Shown here piece by piece: positions 44,969-57,262 of a stretch of 64,000 bases of DNA. Source of the DNA: Selaginella tamariscina. Lineage: Eukaryota > Streptophyta > Lycopodiopsida > Selaginellales > Selaginellaceae. Under the pieces are notes generated by a model. That model was not told the origin of the DNA. It saw nothing but the letters and a program-made list of their open reading frames with translations, and did not search any database. Positions within the stretch are counted from its first letter, which is position 1. Each line of letters begins with the position of its first letter. The position numbers and the translations under genes are program-made. Location: positions 744,001 to 808,000 of the forward strand of contig PUQB01000004.1 of assembly GCA_003024785.1 (NCBI GenBank). The letters are read 5' to 3'.

Positions 44969-45826
44969 TAGCTACCAATTTTCAAACAACCGCATCGCAT
45001 GGCAATGCGTGCTGTTTGGGTGGGATTTATGTCACAAGAAAATTTAGACCATCACCTTGGTAGCCCCTGGTATGTATGTAGTGGACTAGTTTTCTTCTCG
45101 TATTTATATGTTTTTATTTCACTTTACTATTCCCGTTCTTTATCTTTTTATGCATGGTCAAACTAATCAACATTATTATGTCAATGTATATAGTTAATGC
45201 TTGTTTTGAACATGCACATTTTCTTTATTTTTTCCATGCACCTTCCTTGTCACCTTCTAAGTCAAAGTCAAGTCACCTTCTTTCATAACCCCCCACCATT
45301 TATGGGTCAAGTCAACCTTCTTTTATATTTATGGGTTAAACCCACCTTCTTCCATAACCCCCTATCATTATTCTTATGTAACCCCCATCTTACACCCTCT
45401 CTTACATCCCTACCCTACATGCATTCTTTATATTATTTTGGGTATATAAGGAACCAAGGCTCAAAAGTTTGAGACATATATATAGGGATATAAAGGAGAG
45501 ATATATAAATAGATAAATTGTCTGAAGTGTTTTCTTTCTTTTCTTACTTTGTAAATAGGTGTGATAAGATTATATTGTTTTGTGTGTGCTTTTATGATGA
45601 AATATAAAAATTAATTAGTGTACCTTTTTGTGATGAGTTTCATCTCGGGTTTTCCTTTTTTATTTCTTTTCTTTTCTTTTCTTCATGTGTGTGATCATTA
45701 GCAAAGACTATTACGATGCGCTATCGCTAAAGCCATTAAGTTCCAAACATACAAGTCCCCGAGTGATTTTCCTTCGACAATGTCTATGCACTTACTTAAA
45801 GTCAAAGATAGTGACAGTCTATTGCC
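44969..45826 (+). mobile_element. Gypsy 3' region/LTR following the integrase fragment
   Basis: Follows integrase directly. It holds pyrimidine-rich direct repeats (TCAAGTCACCTTCTTTCATA-like, 45245-45380) and a TATA box GGTATATAAGG at 45441-45451, with transcript-like sequence beyond. This fits a 3' LTR, but no second LTR is present to fix its ends. The LARD-like element inserted at 45827-45831, so the LTR may continue at 53462. Confidence 0.5.
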
Positions 45827-45831
45827 ATCAC
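45827..45831. repeat. TSD (left) of LARD-like element III, ATCAC
   Basis: ATCAC is duplicated at 53457-53461. Confidence 0.9.
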
Positions 45832-47561
45832 TATCATAGTTTTTACTATGACTCGACCTACTTTAGAGGTTGATTGTTGTTACCTACTATACTGTTGACG
45901 GACCCTATATATAGTGAGAAACAGCCCTACTTAATTTAGGGGTAGTCTAGCCGGTTGTTCTTAAACATTGCGAAAAACTCTAAGCAAAGGTAGCACTTAC
46001 CTTCTAGAAAACCCACCCCCGATTTTGACATCCTAATTAAGATGAGTTTGACATGTTAAATAAGGGTTGACCTAACCCTAGGGTTGCCCTAACCCATGCC
46101 CTAAAATCCCCACCCCCCTTGGGTAGGGTTTAGGGGTAGGGGTTAGTGTGCAAACTCATCTCATTAACTAAGGGGCTGGCATTCTGTGCCAGCCCACTTA
46201 CACATACAGGAAAAGAGGGGGGAGTCCGTCACATAAATAAGGTAAAGTATGTAGGAGTGAGGGTTCATGATTGAGCTCATTACTCTTTTCCTAGTGCAAG
46301 CTCTAACTTGTGTCATCAAGGCACAACCCTCTGTTGTGCCGCCCTAACTTCTAGATGATAGGGGTACGTCCCACCTTCGGGGTAGCTTACCCTTAACGTT
46401 GGCGAATTCATGCCTAGGAGGTCTTGTCGAGATGCACGTTCCAAGAGGCAGAGGTTGAGGCTTGTCTCCAACCTCCTCCTCCACATCAAGCTAGGTGTAG
46501 CACTCATGGCCAAGCAAGGCACATCCGTGTCCTTGACCAAATTGTGGGTGTGGGATCTTGTTTGACAGGTTCACATTACCAGTTCCTGAGGGTTCACTAA
46601 AGGGTTCTAAAGTTGGCATTTAGGAGCCACGTTTGTGACACTTGGTGCATCTCTTGAATCTAAGGGCTATGGCATGATAGCTCACATCGGAAAAGGCAGT
46701 GTCACATGGAGATGTGACACTAGGCTAAACATCACACGGTACAACGCCCAAGGCATGCCCTTTGGGGTTATGTCATGGGCTTGTCGCCAAGGGGTTGGAT
46801 ACTCTAACAAACATGCATGCTTGTGCTCGTGCTAGGGTGCTAAGCCTTGGGCATTTGCTCAAGGGAGGTTAGGTCTCGTAACCAGGTGTGCTTAGGCACA
46901 CTTGGCTAGGGGAGTGTCCTCTTTGGAATCCAGGGGTTGAACAACTTAAGCTTATTAGCAGGAGCCTTTTTGTAAAGCACTTGCAAAGTCATGTACTTAG
47001 GGTTTTCCAAACCTAGCCTTAGGGAGTTTGCTTAGTAGAACACTCGTGTCAGCCTCACACTCATGTCCTCACTAAGTACTAGCCCTAGGTCTAGGGTATG
47101 ACTTGGCCACCCAAACCCGCGTGTGCGTGTGGAGATTGTTCCTACGTTCTCTTATGTTGTCTTAGAAAGGAACTTCGCTATGAAGGATGTGATTAGGGTA
47201 CCCCTTGTCACCCTAAAGGGGTTGTACTCTCGGATGAGGGTGATTCCTCAAGGGGTAAGTGACAATGTCTTAGCTCTATCATGGGGTATGTGTGAGACAC
47301 ATCTCCTTTGTGGGGTTAGGGCATGAGCCTGTCTAGGTCTACTGGAACATGATCCTAAAGTCTACTCAGGTTATCCTCTAGGGTTCAGGGGATGGTCATT
47401 CAGGGTGGGACTCTAAGTCTTTTGCTTAATTGGGCCCCTGAGTCAGACTCTTAGGGTTATTTTGGAAGACTTAGCGTTGCTCATATAGGGTGATGATGCC
47501 GAATGGCCACTTGGCAGCCACGTGTTGCCACGTGTTAGCCCTTTGGGTTAAAACTCTGAGA
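45832..47561 (+). mobile_element. LARD-like element III, 5' LTR
   Basis: Begins TATCATAG (TG changed to TA) and ends CTCTGAGA. It carries the TCATAGT/ACTATGA terminal hairpin, a G tract followed by CATAAATAAGG near 46230, and the CAGTGTCACAT hairpin near 46695-46720. A patch of about 85 bp (47117-47205) differs from all other copies and looks like a replaced segment. Confidence 0.95.
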
Positions 47562-47563
47562 AT

Positions 47564-47575
47564 TGGTATTGGAGC
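47564..47575 (+). other. Primer-binding site of LARD-like element III
   Basis: TGGTATTGGAGC lies two bases after the LTR and matches TGGTATCAGAGC (initiator-Met tRNA) at 10 of 12 positions. Confidence 0.8.
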
Positions 47576-50500
47576 TATTCTCTACTGTCAGTAGGACTGC
47601 CTAAATTGTGTGGTGTGTTTTAGGGTTTAGTTAGTTCTAAATTCTTGAAATACTTTATCACTTTCGGTTAACGTCTGAGTTTTATATGAAGAGATGGTCC
47701 TGAGATCTATAACTCTTTAGAGTACACCTACTCCATAAGTGAGTGTGGGTTATGGACTCCAATGTTGAAGGTAGTAGTTGGAAGGTAACTTCCAAGTTGT
47801 AGGCCAGGTTACTTTACCTTATGGATGTTTATGTTACTTTACCATATACTTCCACAAGACGTGGCATGTTAATTTGTTCTGGCTTACAAACTAAGTCTTG
47901 TGAAGTGGATCATGTGATATGCTAAGTTTACACATTATTGAAAATTTTGACACATGATTTGAAAACAAACAGTGTTCATTGAGTTTTGGCTTAGGTCAAG
48001 ATTTAATATTGGGTTCGGCAATAGTGTTCAAATGGGGAAAGGCTTATGTTAAATGTGCGTCTTTGACTTTAGGAGAAGGGGCATATTCAAACATAAGTTT
48101 TGACATAAAAGTGTAAAATTAGCTCTCATTATAGTGCATGTTTTCGAGAGTGTAACTCCAGAAGTAGACTATGGTGATGAACTTATAATACAATGAAATG
48201 GCAGATATTAACATATAATGAATATGTTAAGCAGTTGATTCAAAGATCCAATGCAATCAAAGTACTGTCTGATGTTCACAATATTTTGATGACGCTAGCT
48301 ACAAGTAACATTAGGTAAAATAGTTTACTAAGTTCAAGTTAACTTGAAACTTTAGTTGGTTGTAAGCGTGCACTTTGTATTCAAGTTAGCTAGCTCAATT
48401 AACTTGATTATGAATTTATCTCATGTAGGATCATAAGAATGAGATAGAATAATAGATTTTGGTAGTAGACGGATTTAATGTTGCATCCCTATCAATGCAG
48501 CTTTTGGGATAGATGACAAGATCTACTAGAAAGAGTAATGTTGGAAATGTACGTTTACATTTTCAGTTTACTGAGTAATGAAGGACTTGCATAGTGAAGA
48601 CGTTTAGTGCACACTTGTGCATTTTCATTGTTAATTCTTTAATCTTGAAAATTTGTAACGTTGTTTACAATGTGGGGATAAGCTTTTGAACAAGGGTGAT
48701 TCCTTGATTAAAAAGAGCATGATTTGAGATTCTTCACTTTGTTTATCAAATAAGTAAGGAAACTTCCTAAGTTTGATAACTTATGTTGAGAACTACTAAT
48801 GAACTAATAACAGTCGGATTTTCATTGAAGGTTTAAGTGCATGTACCTCCTCAAAGAGTCAGTATTCGATGAGGATTAGAAATTGGTATTGTTTTTCAAT
48901 AACGATTCCATTTTAGAGTCAAATACAATTGATCAAAAGACAGTTTCTTGACTTTGCATCATGGTCGCAAATGTGGGCAATCAGAGAACTTATAAAGTAT
49001 GTATCTTCAATCCTTCGGAATATTGAAAAATAGAACTATTCTTGACTCAAGGTTTGATTATATTCCTTGGATTAATTGTTAGTTTTATTTCAAGATTTAA
49101 TGGTGTTCCTTGAGTTGGTTCAATATTCTTATAAGTATGATATTAAGTAGCGAGATTAGCTCAAGAAGATGGTGTCCCATCTTGTTGATCATAGTTCATG
49201 GTTCTTAGCGCATGGTCCAATATTCGGTACAAAAATATGAGGTTTCTTATCACTTCATTCATTGAGATATTCATATCTTGGTCTTTTAAGATTAATTATA
49301 AATGACTTGTCAAAGTATAGTATGGTATCTCTTGAATATTAAGTTTGGAGCGCTCAATATTAAGACTTGGTTATGATTATATGAAGTGGCCATGATCATA
49401 AAATATAAAGACTCAAGCGGATTTGAGTCTGACACTTTGGTAAGGCAGTGTAATAACTTGAAATATGTTTTCAAGTTAATTGAAAAATGAGGAGTTTCTC
49501 AATACATTACTTGAGGAGCAATGTGGTACTTTGATGATTACTAGGTGTCTACAATGAATAATGGATCTTAGTTCGATGTACTAAACTAAATATTTTATTT
49601 ATGTTTGGGGAGATCTATTGAATTATAAGATATAACTAAAACATGAAATTAGTATGACATTTTAGTGTTATGATAACATTTATGTGGAGGTTGATATCTC
49701 ACTAAATGAGTTAGATAAACCAGACACTAGTTCATGATTCCTCTTAGTCTCTGAACAAAGTTCCTCGGAATACTATCATAACATTATATTTCCATCTCAA
49801 AACTGAAGTTCGGTTTATATGCCTTGTATAGTTCCCATGGGATTGTTTTAACTCATACACACATTTACATAGACTGATCACATGATACTTTGAAGTTTTC
49901 ACCCTTTATAATTGGTATAACTTAGGAAAACTAAAACCATGTCTATATTATAGTTGTAGCATTTCGATAAATTAATACAATTGTAAGTTTATATCTGCTA
50001 GTATAACAACTGGTTGGTAAGCTTAGGATTTGAATGTTAAAATGATCATTATTCATTCAAGAATATCAATATCAAAATTATAATTATTTATGGATTAGGG
50101 ATTAGGTTGAACTTGCTTGTCAAAAGCACTAATTGCTTGAATTAGTGGAAATGCTATATTTTGGTATAATGTTTGGGAACATTTATTTAATTAGTTTGAG
50201 AGTTGGAAATAAATATAATGTTACAGCGGCATGAAGTATTACGAGTTTAGGGAAACTCTTATCGTGAAAACTAAGTTTTAAAATTTGGTATTTTTAAACT
50301 TAGTGAGATAAAGAGTTAGGAAGTATTGAACGGCATCTAGTATGATGTGCTCTTTGGGGAATGAGTACAATAAGAGTGATAATTAAGAGATGTGTTATGT
50401 AAAGGTTGTCGATTGAGGCACTAGAGATGGGTTAAATTTCCTGGTTTCCACATTGGTTTGTAAGAAAGGTATGTTAGCTTATTTGGTCCCTGAACCGGTT

Positions 50501-51396
50501 GGTGTTATGAAAAAGTACAAAGTCAGTTGTGAAAAAGTGAATATTAGTGCTATTACACTTGGTAATAGATTTGACATGAATTTAATTCTCATTGGGAATG
50601 AAGTTATGTTGACACATCAAATGGATGGGCTAATTTCAAGTTGGCATGACCTTGTTGTATACATGTGTACAGCCATGCACCTCTGCGATTGCCTCTGGCC
50701 AGATTGACATGTCTACAAAGAATAAGGTTTTGAGAGAAGTACTCTAGCATCGGAAAAGAGCTTGATTCCAATAAAAGTCTCATACCTAGTCTGACATAAC
50801 TATATATTAATGGGGATAGGTATAGTAGCAGACCCTTATGTAAAGGGGTAATGAGAAACACCGAGGGATGCAGAAATGTGAAGCTATAATATCGTGACAT
50901 ATGGAAATGTGGAACCATTGGGAAATCAAAGAAACGAGAAGGCGTTTGGTTAAGCACTTAAGATGGATGTCAAAGTGCTTTTTGTGTGCTAAGACAACAG
51001 GGTCGTCAACAGTGTTTGATATTAAAGAATAAAACAAGCCTTTATTTCTTGTTAACCAAGGGGCCGGCAACAACACTAACTAGAGGCCTCCAATATAAAT
51101 TCTAATTAAGTAAAGAAATTAACCATTGTGTTGTGTGCGTCAGGTGACAAACTTTGCAAACGTGCAAAAGGTCTCTAGGTGACTTCATGTTGCAAGTGGT
51201 GCGTCCGGCAGTTGGGTTTACGACTCAGTGAACAACGGTTCTGAAGTACTTGGTTTCACGTAATGCAAGGGGGGTAATACAACTTATGTGAACTTTTAGC
51301 TGACTCCACATAGAGTGATATGTTAGTTTTGGTTAGTTTTTTTTCTAACATTATCTAGTCTTGGAGTTAGACGTCAACGAGGACGTTGACATTTTC
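47576..51396 (+). mobile_element. LARD-like element III, internal region (non-coding)
   Basis: Conserved with the internal regions of elements I and II along its whole length, yet without any gag, protease, RT or integrase motif. The longest plus-strand ORF (50453-50707, 84 codons) has no recognisable domain and is not intact in the other copy. Confidence 0.85.
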
Positions 51397-51410
51397 AAAG
51401 GCGGGGAGTG
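51397..51410 (+). other. Polypurine tract of LARD-like element III
   Basis: AAAGGCGGGGAGTG directly precedes the TGTCATAG start of the 3' LTR. Confidence 0.9.
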
Positions 51411-53456
51411 TGTCATAGTTTTTATTATGACTCAACCTACTTTGGAGGTTGATTGTTGTTACCTACTGTACTATGTTGACGGACCCTATATGTAGTGAGA
51501 AACATCCCCACTTAGTGCACTTAGGTGTTTAGGGGTCCGGCCGACTGTCCTTAAACATTGTGAGAAACTCTAAGCGAAGGTAGCACTTACCTTTTAGAAA
51601 ACCCACCCCCGATTTTGACGTCTTAATTAAGATGAGTTTGACATGTTAAATAAGGGTTGACTTAACCCTAGGGTTGCCCTAACCCACGCCCTAAAACCCC
51701 CACCCCCCTTGGGTAGGGTTTAGGGGTAGGGGTTAGTGTGCAAACTCATCTCATTAACTAAGGGCTAGCATTCCGTGCCAGCCCACTTACACATACAGGA
51801 AAAGAGGGGGGAGGGGGGGCTCCATCACATAAATAAGATAGAGTATGTAGGAGTGAGGGTTCCTAGGTTCATGACTGAGCTCGTTACTCTTCTCCTGGTG
51901 CAAGCTCTAGCTTGTGTCGTCAAGGCACAACCCTCTGCTGTGTCGCCCTAACTTCCAGATGATAGGGGTACGTCCCACCTTCGAGGTAGCTTACCCTTAA
52001 CATTGACGAATCCATACTTGGGAGGTCTCATCGAGATGCACGTTCCAAGAGGCAGAGGTTGAGGCTTGTCTCCAGCCTCCTCCTCCACATCAAGCTAGGT
52101 GTAGCACTCATGGCCAAGCAAGGCACATCCGTGTCCTTGACCAAACTGTGGGTGTGGGATCTTGTTTGACAGGTTCACATTACCAGTTCTTAAGGGTTCA
52201 CTAAGGGGTTATAGAGTTGGCATTTAGGAGCCACGTTTGTGACACTTGGTGCATCTCTTGAATCTAAGGGCTATGGCATGATAGCTCACATCGGAAAAGG
52301 CAGTGTCACATGGAGATGTGACACTGGGCTAAACGTCACACAGTACAACGCCCAAGGCATGCCCTTTGGGGTTATGTCATGGGCTTGTCGCCAAGGGGTT
52401 GGATACTCTAACAAATAGGCATGCTTGTGCTCGCGCTAGGGTGCTAAGCCTTGGGCATTTGCTCAAGGGAGGTTAGGTCTCGTAACCAAGTGTGCTTATG
52501 CACACTTGGTTAGGGGAGTGTCCTCCTTGGAATCCAGGGGTTGAACAACTTAAGCTTCTTAGCAGGAGCCTTTTCGTGAAGCACTCGCAAGGTCATGTAC
52601 TTAGGGTTGAGACACTTGCAAAATAGGGCCCCCCTGTTAGGACATACATAAAAATTGAGGGGAAATTAATATTTCTCTTAATTTCAAAAGGTTTCCCAAG
52701 GGTTTTTGGGTATAATTTTTTTAATTTTTCAATTAACATGCACTAAAACCCATCCACATATGCATTTAAATAAGAAAAACATATTAATTCAAAAATGCAT
52801 TGACCCTAAAGAAATTTACATTTTAATTCACAAGGAAATTTAATTTTTAATTTTCCTTCCTATGTCATAACAAAAATACATGCTAAATCCCTCTTAAAAA
52901 GTATTGGAATTAAGGGGAGGCCCCATTGTGCAAACTAGCCTTAGGGTTTTTCAAACCTAGCCTTAGGGAGTTTGCTTAGTAGAACACTCGTGTCAGCCTA
53001 CGGCGCACACTCGTGTCCTTACTAAATACTAGCCCTAGGTCTAGGGTATGACTTGGCTACCCAAACCCTTAGGGGTTAGTCGTGGTTCAGGGTACCCCTT
53101 GTCGCCCTAAAGGGGTTGTACTCACGGATGAGGGTGATTCCTTAATGGGTAAGTGACGATGCCTTAGCTCTGTCACGGGGGTATGTGTGAGACACATCTC
53201 CTTTGTGGGGTTAGGGCATGAGCCTATTTAGGTCTACTGGGACATGATCCTAAAATCTACTCGGGTTATCCTTTAGGGTTCAGGGGATGGTCATTCTAAA
53301 GGACTTAGGGTAGGACTCTAAGTCTTTTGCCTAATTGGTCCCATGAGTCAGACTCTTAGGGTTATCTTGGAAGACTTAGCGTTGCTCACACAAGGTGATG
53401 ATGCCGAATGGCCACTTGATAGCCACGTGTTGGCCCTTTGGGTTAAAACTCTGACA
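51411..53456 (+). mobile_element. LARD-like element III, 3' LTR with MITE
   Basis: TGTCATAG to CTCTGACA. It is about 1.7 kb after subtracting the 331-bp MITE and its TSD. It is very similar to the 5' LTR, including an insert of about 100 bp (51677-51740) that copies A and C lack. This supports both LTRs belonging to one element. Confidence 0.95.
52609..52939. mobile_element. Mutator-like MITE (331 bp)
   Basis: Flanked by a 9-bp TSD CTTAGGGTT (52600-52608 and 52940-52948). The empty site is visible in the 5' LTR near 46996. Terminal inverted repeats share TTGCAAAATAGGGCC on the left and TTGCACAATGGGGCC as the complement of the right end. The 9-bp TSD indicates a MULE-type transposase. It is AT-rich and non-coding, and absent from other LTR copies, so it is the youngest insertion in this element. 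Confidence 0.85.
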
Positions 53457-53461
53457 ATCAC
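53457..53461. repeat. TSD (right) of LARD-like element III, ATCAC
   Basis: Right copy of the duplication. Confidence 0.9.
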
Positions 53462-54431
53462 AATGACTAAAGGACTTGTTACAGTACTATATATATAGTC
53501 ACTCCAATTAAATACTTGTTGTAAGTTCACATATTTATAAACTTTGACAATACATTTATTATGTTTTGTATATATAAATGTATTAATGTGTATATATATA
53601 TATGATTTATCTATTTATATTTATAAGTTTTATTTATATTATATATATATGCAAATGTATATAATATAACTTTGTCAGTGGTTTAGGGCAAAGGTTTGCT
53701 CTGCAAGAGTTTGTGCTCCATAACTAAGGTTTATACATACTTATTTGCAGCCTCTCTTTACTGTCTAAGAGCAACAATTTTAGCTTCATAACTAGGGTTT
53801 GCATAGCTCCATCCACGGTTGTCTTCATTTTGTCTAAAGGTAACGATTTCAATAAGAATAGCAAGGGTTTGCACAACTCCATTCATAACCTCAATCACCA
53901 TTCTATCTGAGCAACAACATTTCCCTGTGCACCTTTAGACATACTTTAATAGCATATCTTTGTCTTTCATAGATGTTAGTGAAATAACAATAAAGAAGTT
54001 CAAGGATTTCTCCTCAGTACAATTAATTACTTTTTTGGACGAGTGATTAGCAAGAAGGGCAAGTGAGGGCTTAAAAAACTTCTTTGAACGACTAATAAAA
54101 GAGAACATTGGAGGTGAAGGCACTCTTTTGTGTATAAATACACAATCTTCTCTCTCTCTAATCACACAAACATACACACACAAACAAATACACAATCTTC
54201 TCTCTCACACACAAATGCATGCAAACAACACACAAATTTTTTTCTCTTTCTAATCACACACACAAGCAAACACAAGATTTTATCTCTCTCTTACACTCTC
54301 TCATGCACACACACACAATCTCCCTCTCTCTCTCACACACACACAAACATAAATGTATGCAAACACATATCTTCTATCTCTCTATGTCGTTACACACATA
54401 CAAACATAAATACATGCTCCTCTTTATAGTT
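53462..54431. other. AT-rich region ending in CT/CA-rich tandem DNA
   Basis: Probably continues the interrupted gypsy LTR at first. From about 53690 three loosely similar GGGTTTGC-containing blocks are visible. From 54145 to 54420 the sequence is CT/CA-rich with an ACACACAAACATA and TCTCTCTCT pattern repeated about every 60-70 bases. ORFs there are low-complexity artefacts. Confidence 0.5.
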
Positions 54432-55700
54432 AACACAATCTTAATACATGCTCATTTATATTAACTTCTTCCTCTTATCTTTATGCAAATGACAATGTGC
54501 TAGCTTGAAATGTGTTATAAAAATTTAATTTCAAAGAAGAACATATATGATAATGATGATGATGACATAAAAGTGGAAATGAATAAAGACATTGAAATAA
54601 GAGTTTTTGAATGATTTTATTATAAATTTCTTAATTTGGTATGTAATTATTGGAACCATATAATGATTATGTGGAACCTTTAAGTCCTCTCCAACTTCTT
54701 TTGGAACACATTTGAGAAAAGCAAAATGAAGATGAACACCAACACCGGATGAGGAGCATTAACAAACATTCGAAAAGAAAAAGAAGAGAATTATAAAAGA
54801 AAGGACCAAAAAGGCTCTTGATAAAGGTAAAATATATATTTTTACATTCTTGAATAAATATTGTTTAATAGATGTGTCATATAAATAAGTTGAAGAACAT
54901 GCAGCTAGTCAAGAAAGAAGAACTAAACATGGTCATGATGAAAGTATATATATATGTTTTCATATGCTCACATAAATATACACATTTAAGAATGCATATA
55001 TGTAAATATGTTTTACACGCAATCATTATATATATATATAAGTCCTGAGAGTTATCTTATATAACTATGTGTGCCAAATGCATCTCCACAGATAAATGAA
55101 ATCACTTTTGATTTTAAGGATGTCAACGATGAGCATAAGCAATTTCATGCAATAGTGCTTATTTAAAAAATTCTAAACTTGTTGAATCTTAAAAACTATT
55201 GTTGCATAAAATTTTAAAGTAACTTGAAAACCCAACAAGCTTTGTTACATGTTCTTAATTCATCTTTAGAACATGGTTTATTTAAAGTGACATTAAAAGC
55301 TTAGGAGAAGAATGTTTGGAATTCATTAATTGTGCTTAAGAAATAAGTTTTTATAATAACTTTTTGTATTTTGAGAATATAAAAAATCACTTTCATAAAC
55401 GCTTCTTAAAATTATATCATTAAACATATAAAAAACTATCTCAAAACCAGATTCAAAATAATACCAAAAGTTTAATGAAAATTTACATTGAAAACCATGT
55501 CTTAAAATCACATATCAAAAACATATAAAATCATATTAGAAAGTTAAGTAATAAAATTAGACATGTACACATATACAAAAGTCATATAAAATGTAAAAGA
55601 TCACATAAAAAACTCTAAATATAATTTTTAACAAATTTATGATTGAAAAAAGATTTGAGAAATAAAATACTAGATCAAAAAGTCATATACAAAACCATGA
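54432..55700. repeat. AT-rich non-coding part of the methylase-family repeat, inverted copy of 3976-5046
   Basis: Near-complete inverted match to the left locus, including about 180 bp (54870-55050) missing there. It retains the empty site of LARD-like element II: ATTAAGATTG is followed by uninterrupted sequence. No coding sequence. It continues into the minus-strand gene at 55750. Confidence 0.75.
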
Positions 55701-55749
55701 AATCCAACCCAAAATATGTTGAACCATCTTGCCGTCTTAATTCAGATGT

Positions 55750-56226
55750 TCACCACCTCATGAGGGATCTAGGATGCAATGTGCCATTAAGTGAAACCTC
55801 TGTCACAACTACACCTACGAAGTTGGACCCTAGTTTCTCTTCTGACACTGTTTCCATTGGATTTATAGCTATGATGATGCCTCTCCCAACTTTGATCTTA
55901 TGAAGAAAGAGAATCACCTCATCCATCATAGTAAACAAGCCATCATCTGGTGAACTCGTACTACTATTTGTTTGTGACTCTACATATTCTATGTCAGCCT
56001 TAACTTCATCCAAATTCCACAATATAGGAGAAACCTCCTCAAATTCCATTCCCGGAACCTCAACATGCTTGCAAATGGTGTTCACCCATATGTACACACA
56101 AGATCTTTGGGCAATATTATGACATGATGCATTATCATCTCGAACTTCCACAGTTCCAGTGCCAACTATCTCATTATTCCGAAGAAGACATACTTTATCT
56201 CCAGTATTATACATATTGTCCTGCAC
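55750..56226 (-). CDS. Small-domain protein of the methylase/ParB-like family (hypothetical)
   Basis: An open exon of about 158 codons whose upstream edge is a splice acceptor (TTTATGTGCAG), so earlier exons lie toward 56300. The N-terminal 60 residues, NTGDKVCLLRNNEIVGTGTV then EVRDD...YIWVNTICKHVEV, look like a small beta domain. They resemble the equivalent part at 61863 and, loosely, the short repeats of plant Ptta/En/Spm-associated proteins. An acidic region, PILWNLDEVKADIEYVESQT, and a conserved tail, DEVILFLHKIKVGRGIIIAI, follow. The frame is intact, unlike most others here. It is transcribed away from the palindrome array at 56365. Function unknown. Confidence 0.5.
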   Translation of the reverse strand: MQDNMYNTGDKVCLLRNNEIVGTGTVEVRDDNASCHNIAQRSCVYIWVNTICKHVEVPGMEFEEVSPILWNLDEVKADIEYVESQTNSSTSSPDDGLFTMMDEVILFLHKIKVGRGIIIAINPMETVSEEKLGSNFVGVVVTEVSLNGTLHPRSLMRW

Positions 56227-56364
56227 ATAAATAATTGTGTTATTTATGATATCTGTTTATGCAATATTTCTAAGAAATCAGAACTGCGGTTGCTTAATAA
56301 GATGCATGTGCAATAATACATAATTATGTATAGAGATAATATCTCATGCTTTATTAATACAACT

Positions 56365-57262
56365 GATGGGCGGGATTAATCCTGCCCACGACTCCCTCCG
56401 ACGAGGAACGATGGGCGGCATTAATCCCGCCGCCGACTGTACCCCTTCGGAGTGAGCCGGCGGGATTAATCCCACCGACGAAGCTATCCCTTCAGAGAGA
56501 GTCGGCGGATTAATCCCGCCGACGACTCTACCCCATCGGAGAGAGTCGGTGGGATTAATCCCGCCGCCAATTCCCTCCCGTGAGGAAGAATCGGCGGGAT
56601 TAATTCTGCCGCTAGATCTTCCTCATTAGAGAGAGGCGGCGGGATTAATCTCGCTACGGACTCCCTCCAACGAGGAAGAAGCGGCGGGATTAATCCCGCC
56701 CCGGATCTTCCTTGTTGGAGAGGCGGTGGGATTAATCCCGCCGTGGACTCCCTCCGACGAGGAAGTACTGGCGGGATTAATCCCGCCGCCGAATTTTCCT
56801 CGTCAGAGAGAGGCAGTGGGATTAATCCCACCGCAAATCCCTCCAATGAGGAAGAAGGGGCGGGATTAATCCCGCCCACAACTTTGACGACGGGGAATAG
56901 GCGGCGGGATTAATCCCGCCCATAACTCTTTCTGAAGCTATGATTTCAAAGAGATCTCGGGATGAATCCTGCCCATAAATATTTAAAACAGGGAAGTGGT
57001 GGTGAGATTAATCCCGCCACCCCTTCTCTGCCTCCTAAAATGGTTGGCGAGATTAATCCCGTAAATAACTTTTTTAATAAATTCAAGTAACTCTTTATTA
57101 GTTGAGAGAGTTATCGGCGGATTAATCCCGCTCTTTTTAAGAGGCGGAGAAGCATTGCCCAACTAATTCTGCCATAGCTATCAAAGAGATGGTGGCGGGA
57201 TTAATCCCGCCACCTCTTCGAAAAGGCGAAAAAAAATGGCCGGATTAATCCCGCCGCCCCGG
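56365..57262. repeat. Palindrome array 1 (core GGCGGGATTAATCCCGCC)
   Basis: About nineteen copies or near-copies of an 18-bp perfect palindrome, spaced roughly every 45 bp in the first 550 bp and wider after. Some copies extend to 24 bp (GGTGGCGGGATTAATCCCGCCACC near 57190). Spacers alternate between CTCCCTCCGACGAGGAAG-like and TCTTCCTCNTTAGAGAGAGG-like sequences. It lies upstream of the minus-strand gene at 55750-56226. ORFs across it are artefacts of the repeat. Confidence 0.9.

Larger units (their letters stand above)
45832..53456 (+). mobile_element. LARD-like element III, structurally complete (7.6 kb)
   Basis: Perfect ATCAC TSDs, two LTRs of 1.7 kb (the 3' one enlarged by a MITE), a primer site, a polypurine tract and a 3.85-kb internal region with no gag-pol. 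Elements I and II carry the same internal sequence at matching positions. It is therefore a non-autonomous family that must be mobilised in trans by an unidentified gypsy-like partner (inference from LARD biology). Confidence 0.9.

Noticed and set aside
45832-53456. Autonomous retrotransposon
   Set aside because: Both strands of the interior were read for RT, RNase H, integrase, protease and gag motifs and none were found.
54130-54464. His/Thr/Ser-rich ORFs
   Set aside because: They arise from CT/CA-rich tandem DNA.
56484-56879. 131-codon ORF rich in GLIPP repeats
   Set aside because: It is only the palindrome array read through; the repeat unit is dyad-symmetric and spacers carry no independent coding signal.
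56365-57262. CRISPR-like array
   Set aside because: Palindromic cores with differing spacers recall CRISPR geometry, but core spacing and spacer length vary, spacers partly repeat each other, and the context is a eukaryotic nuclear genome without cas genes.
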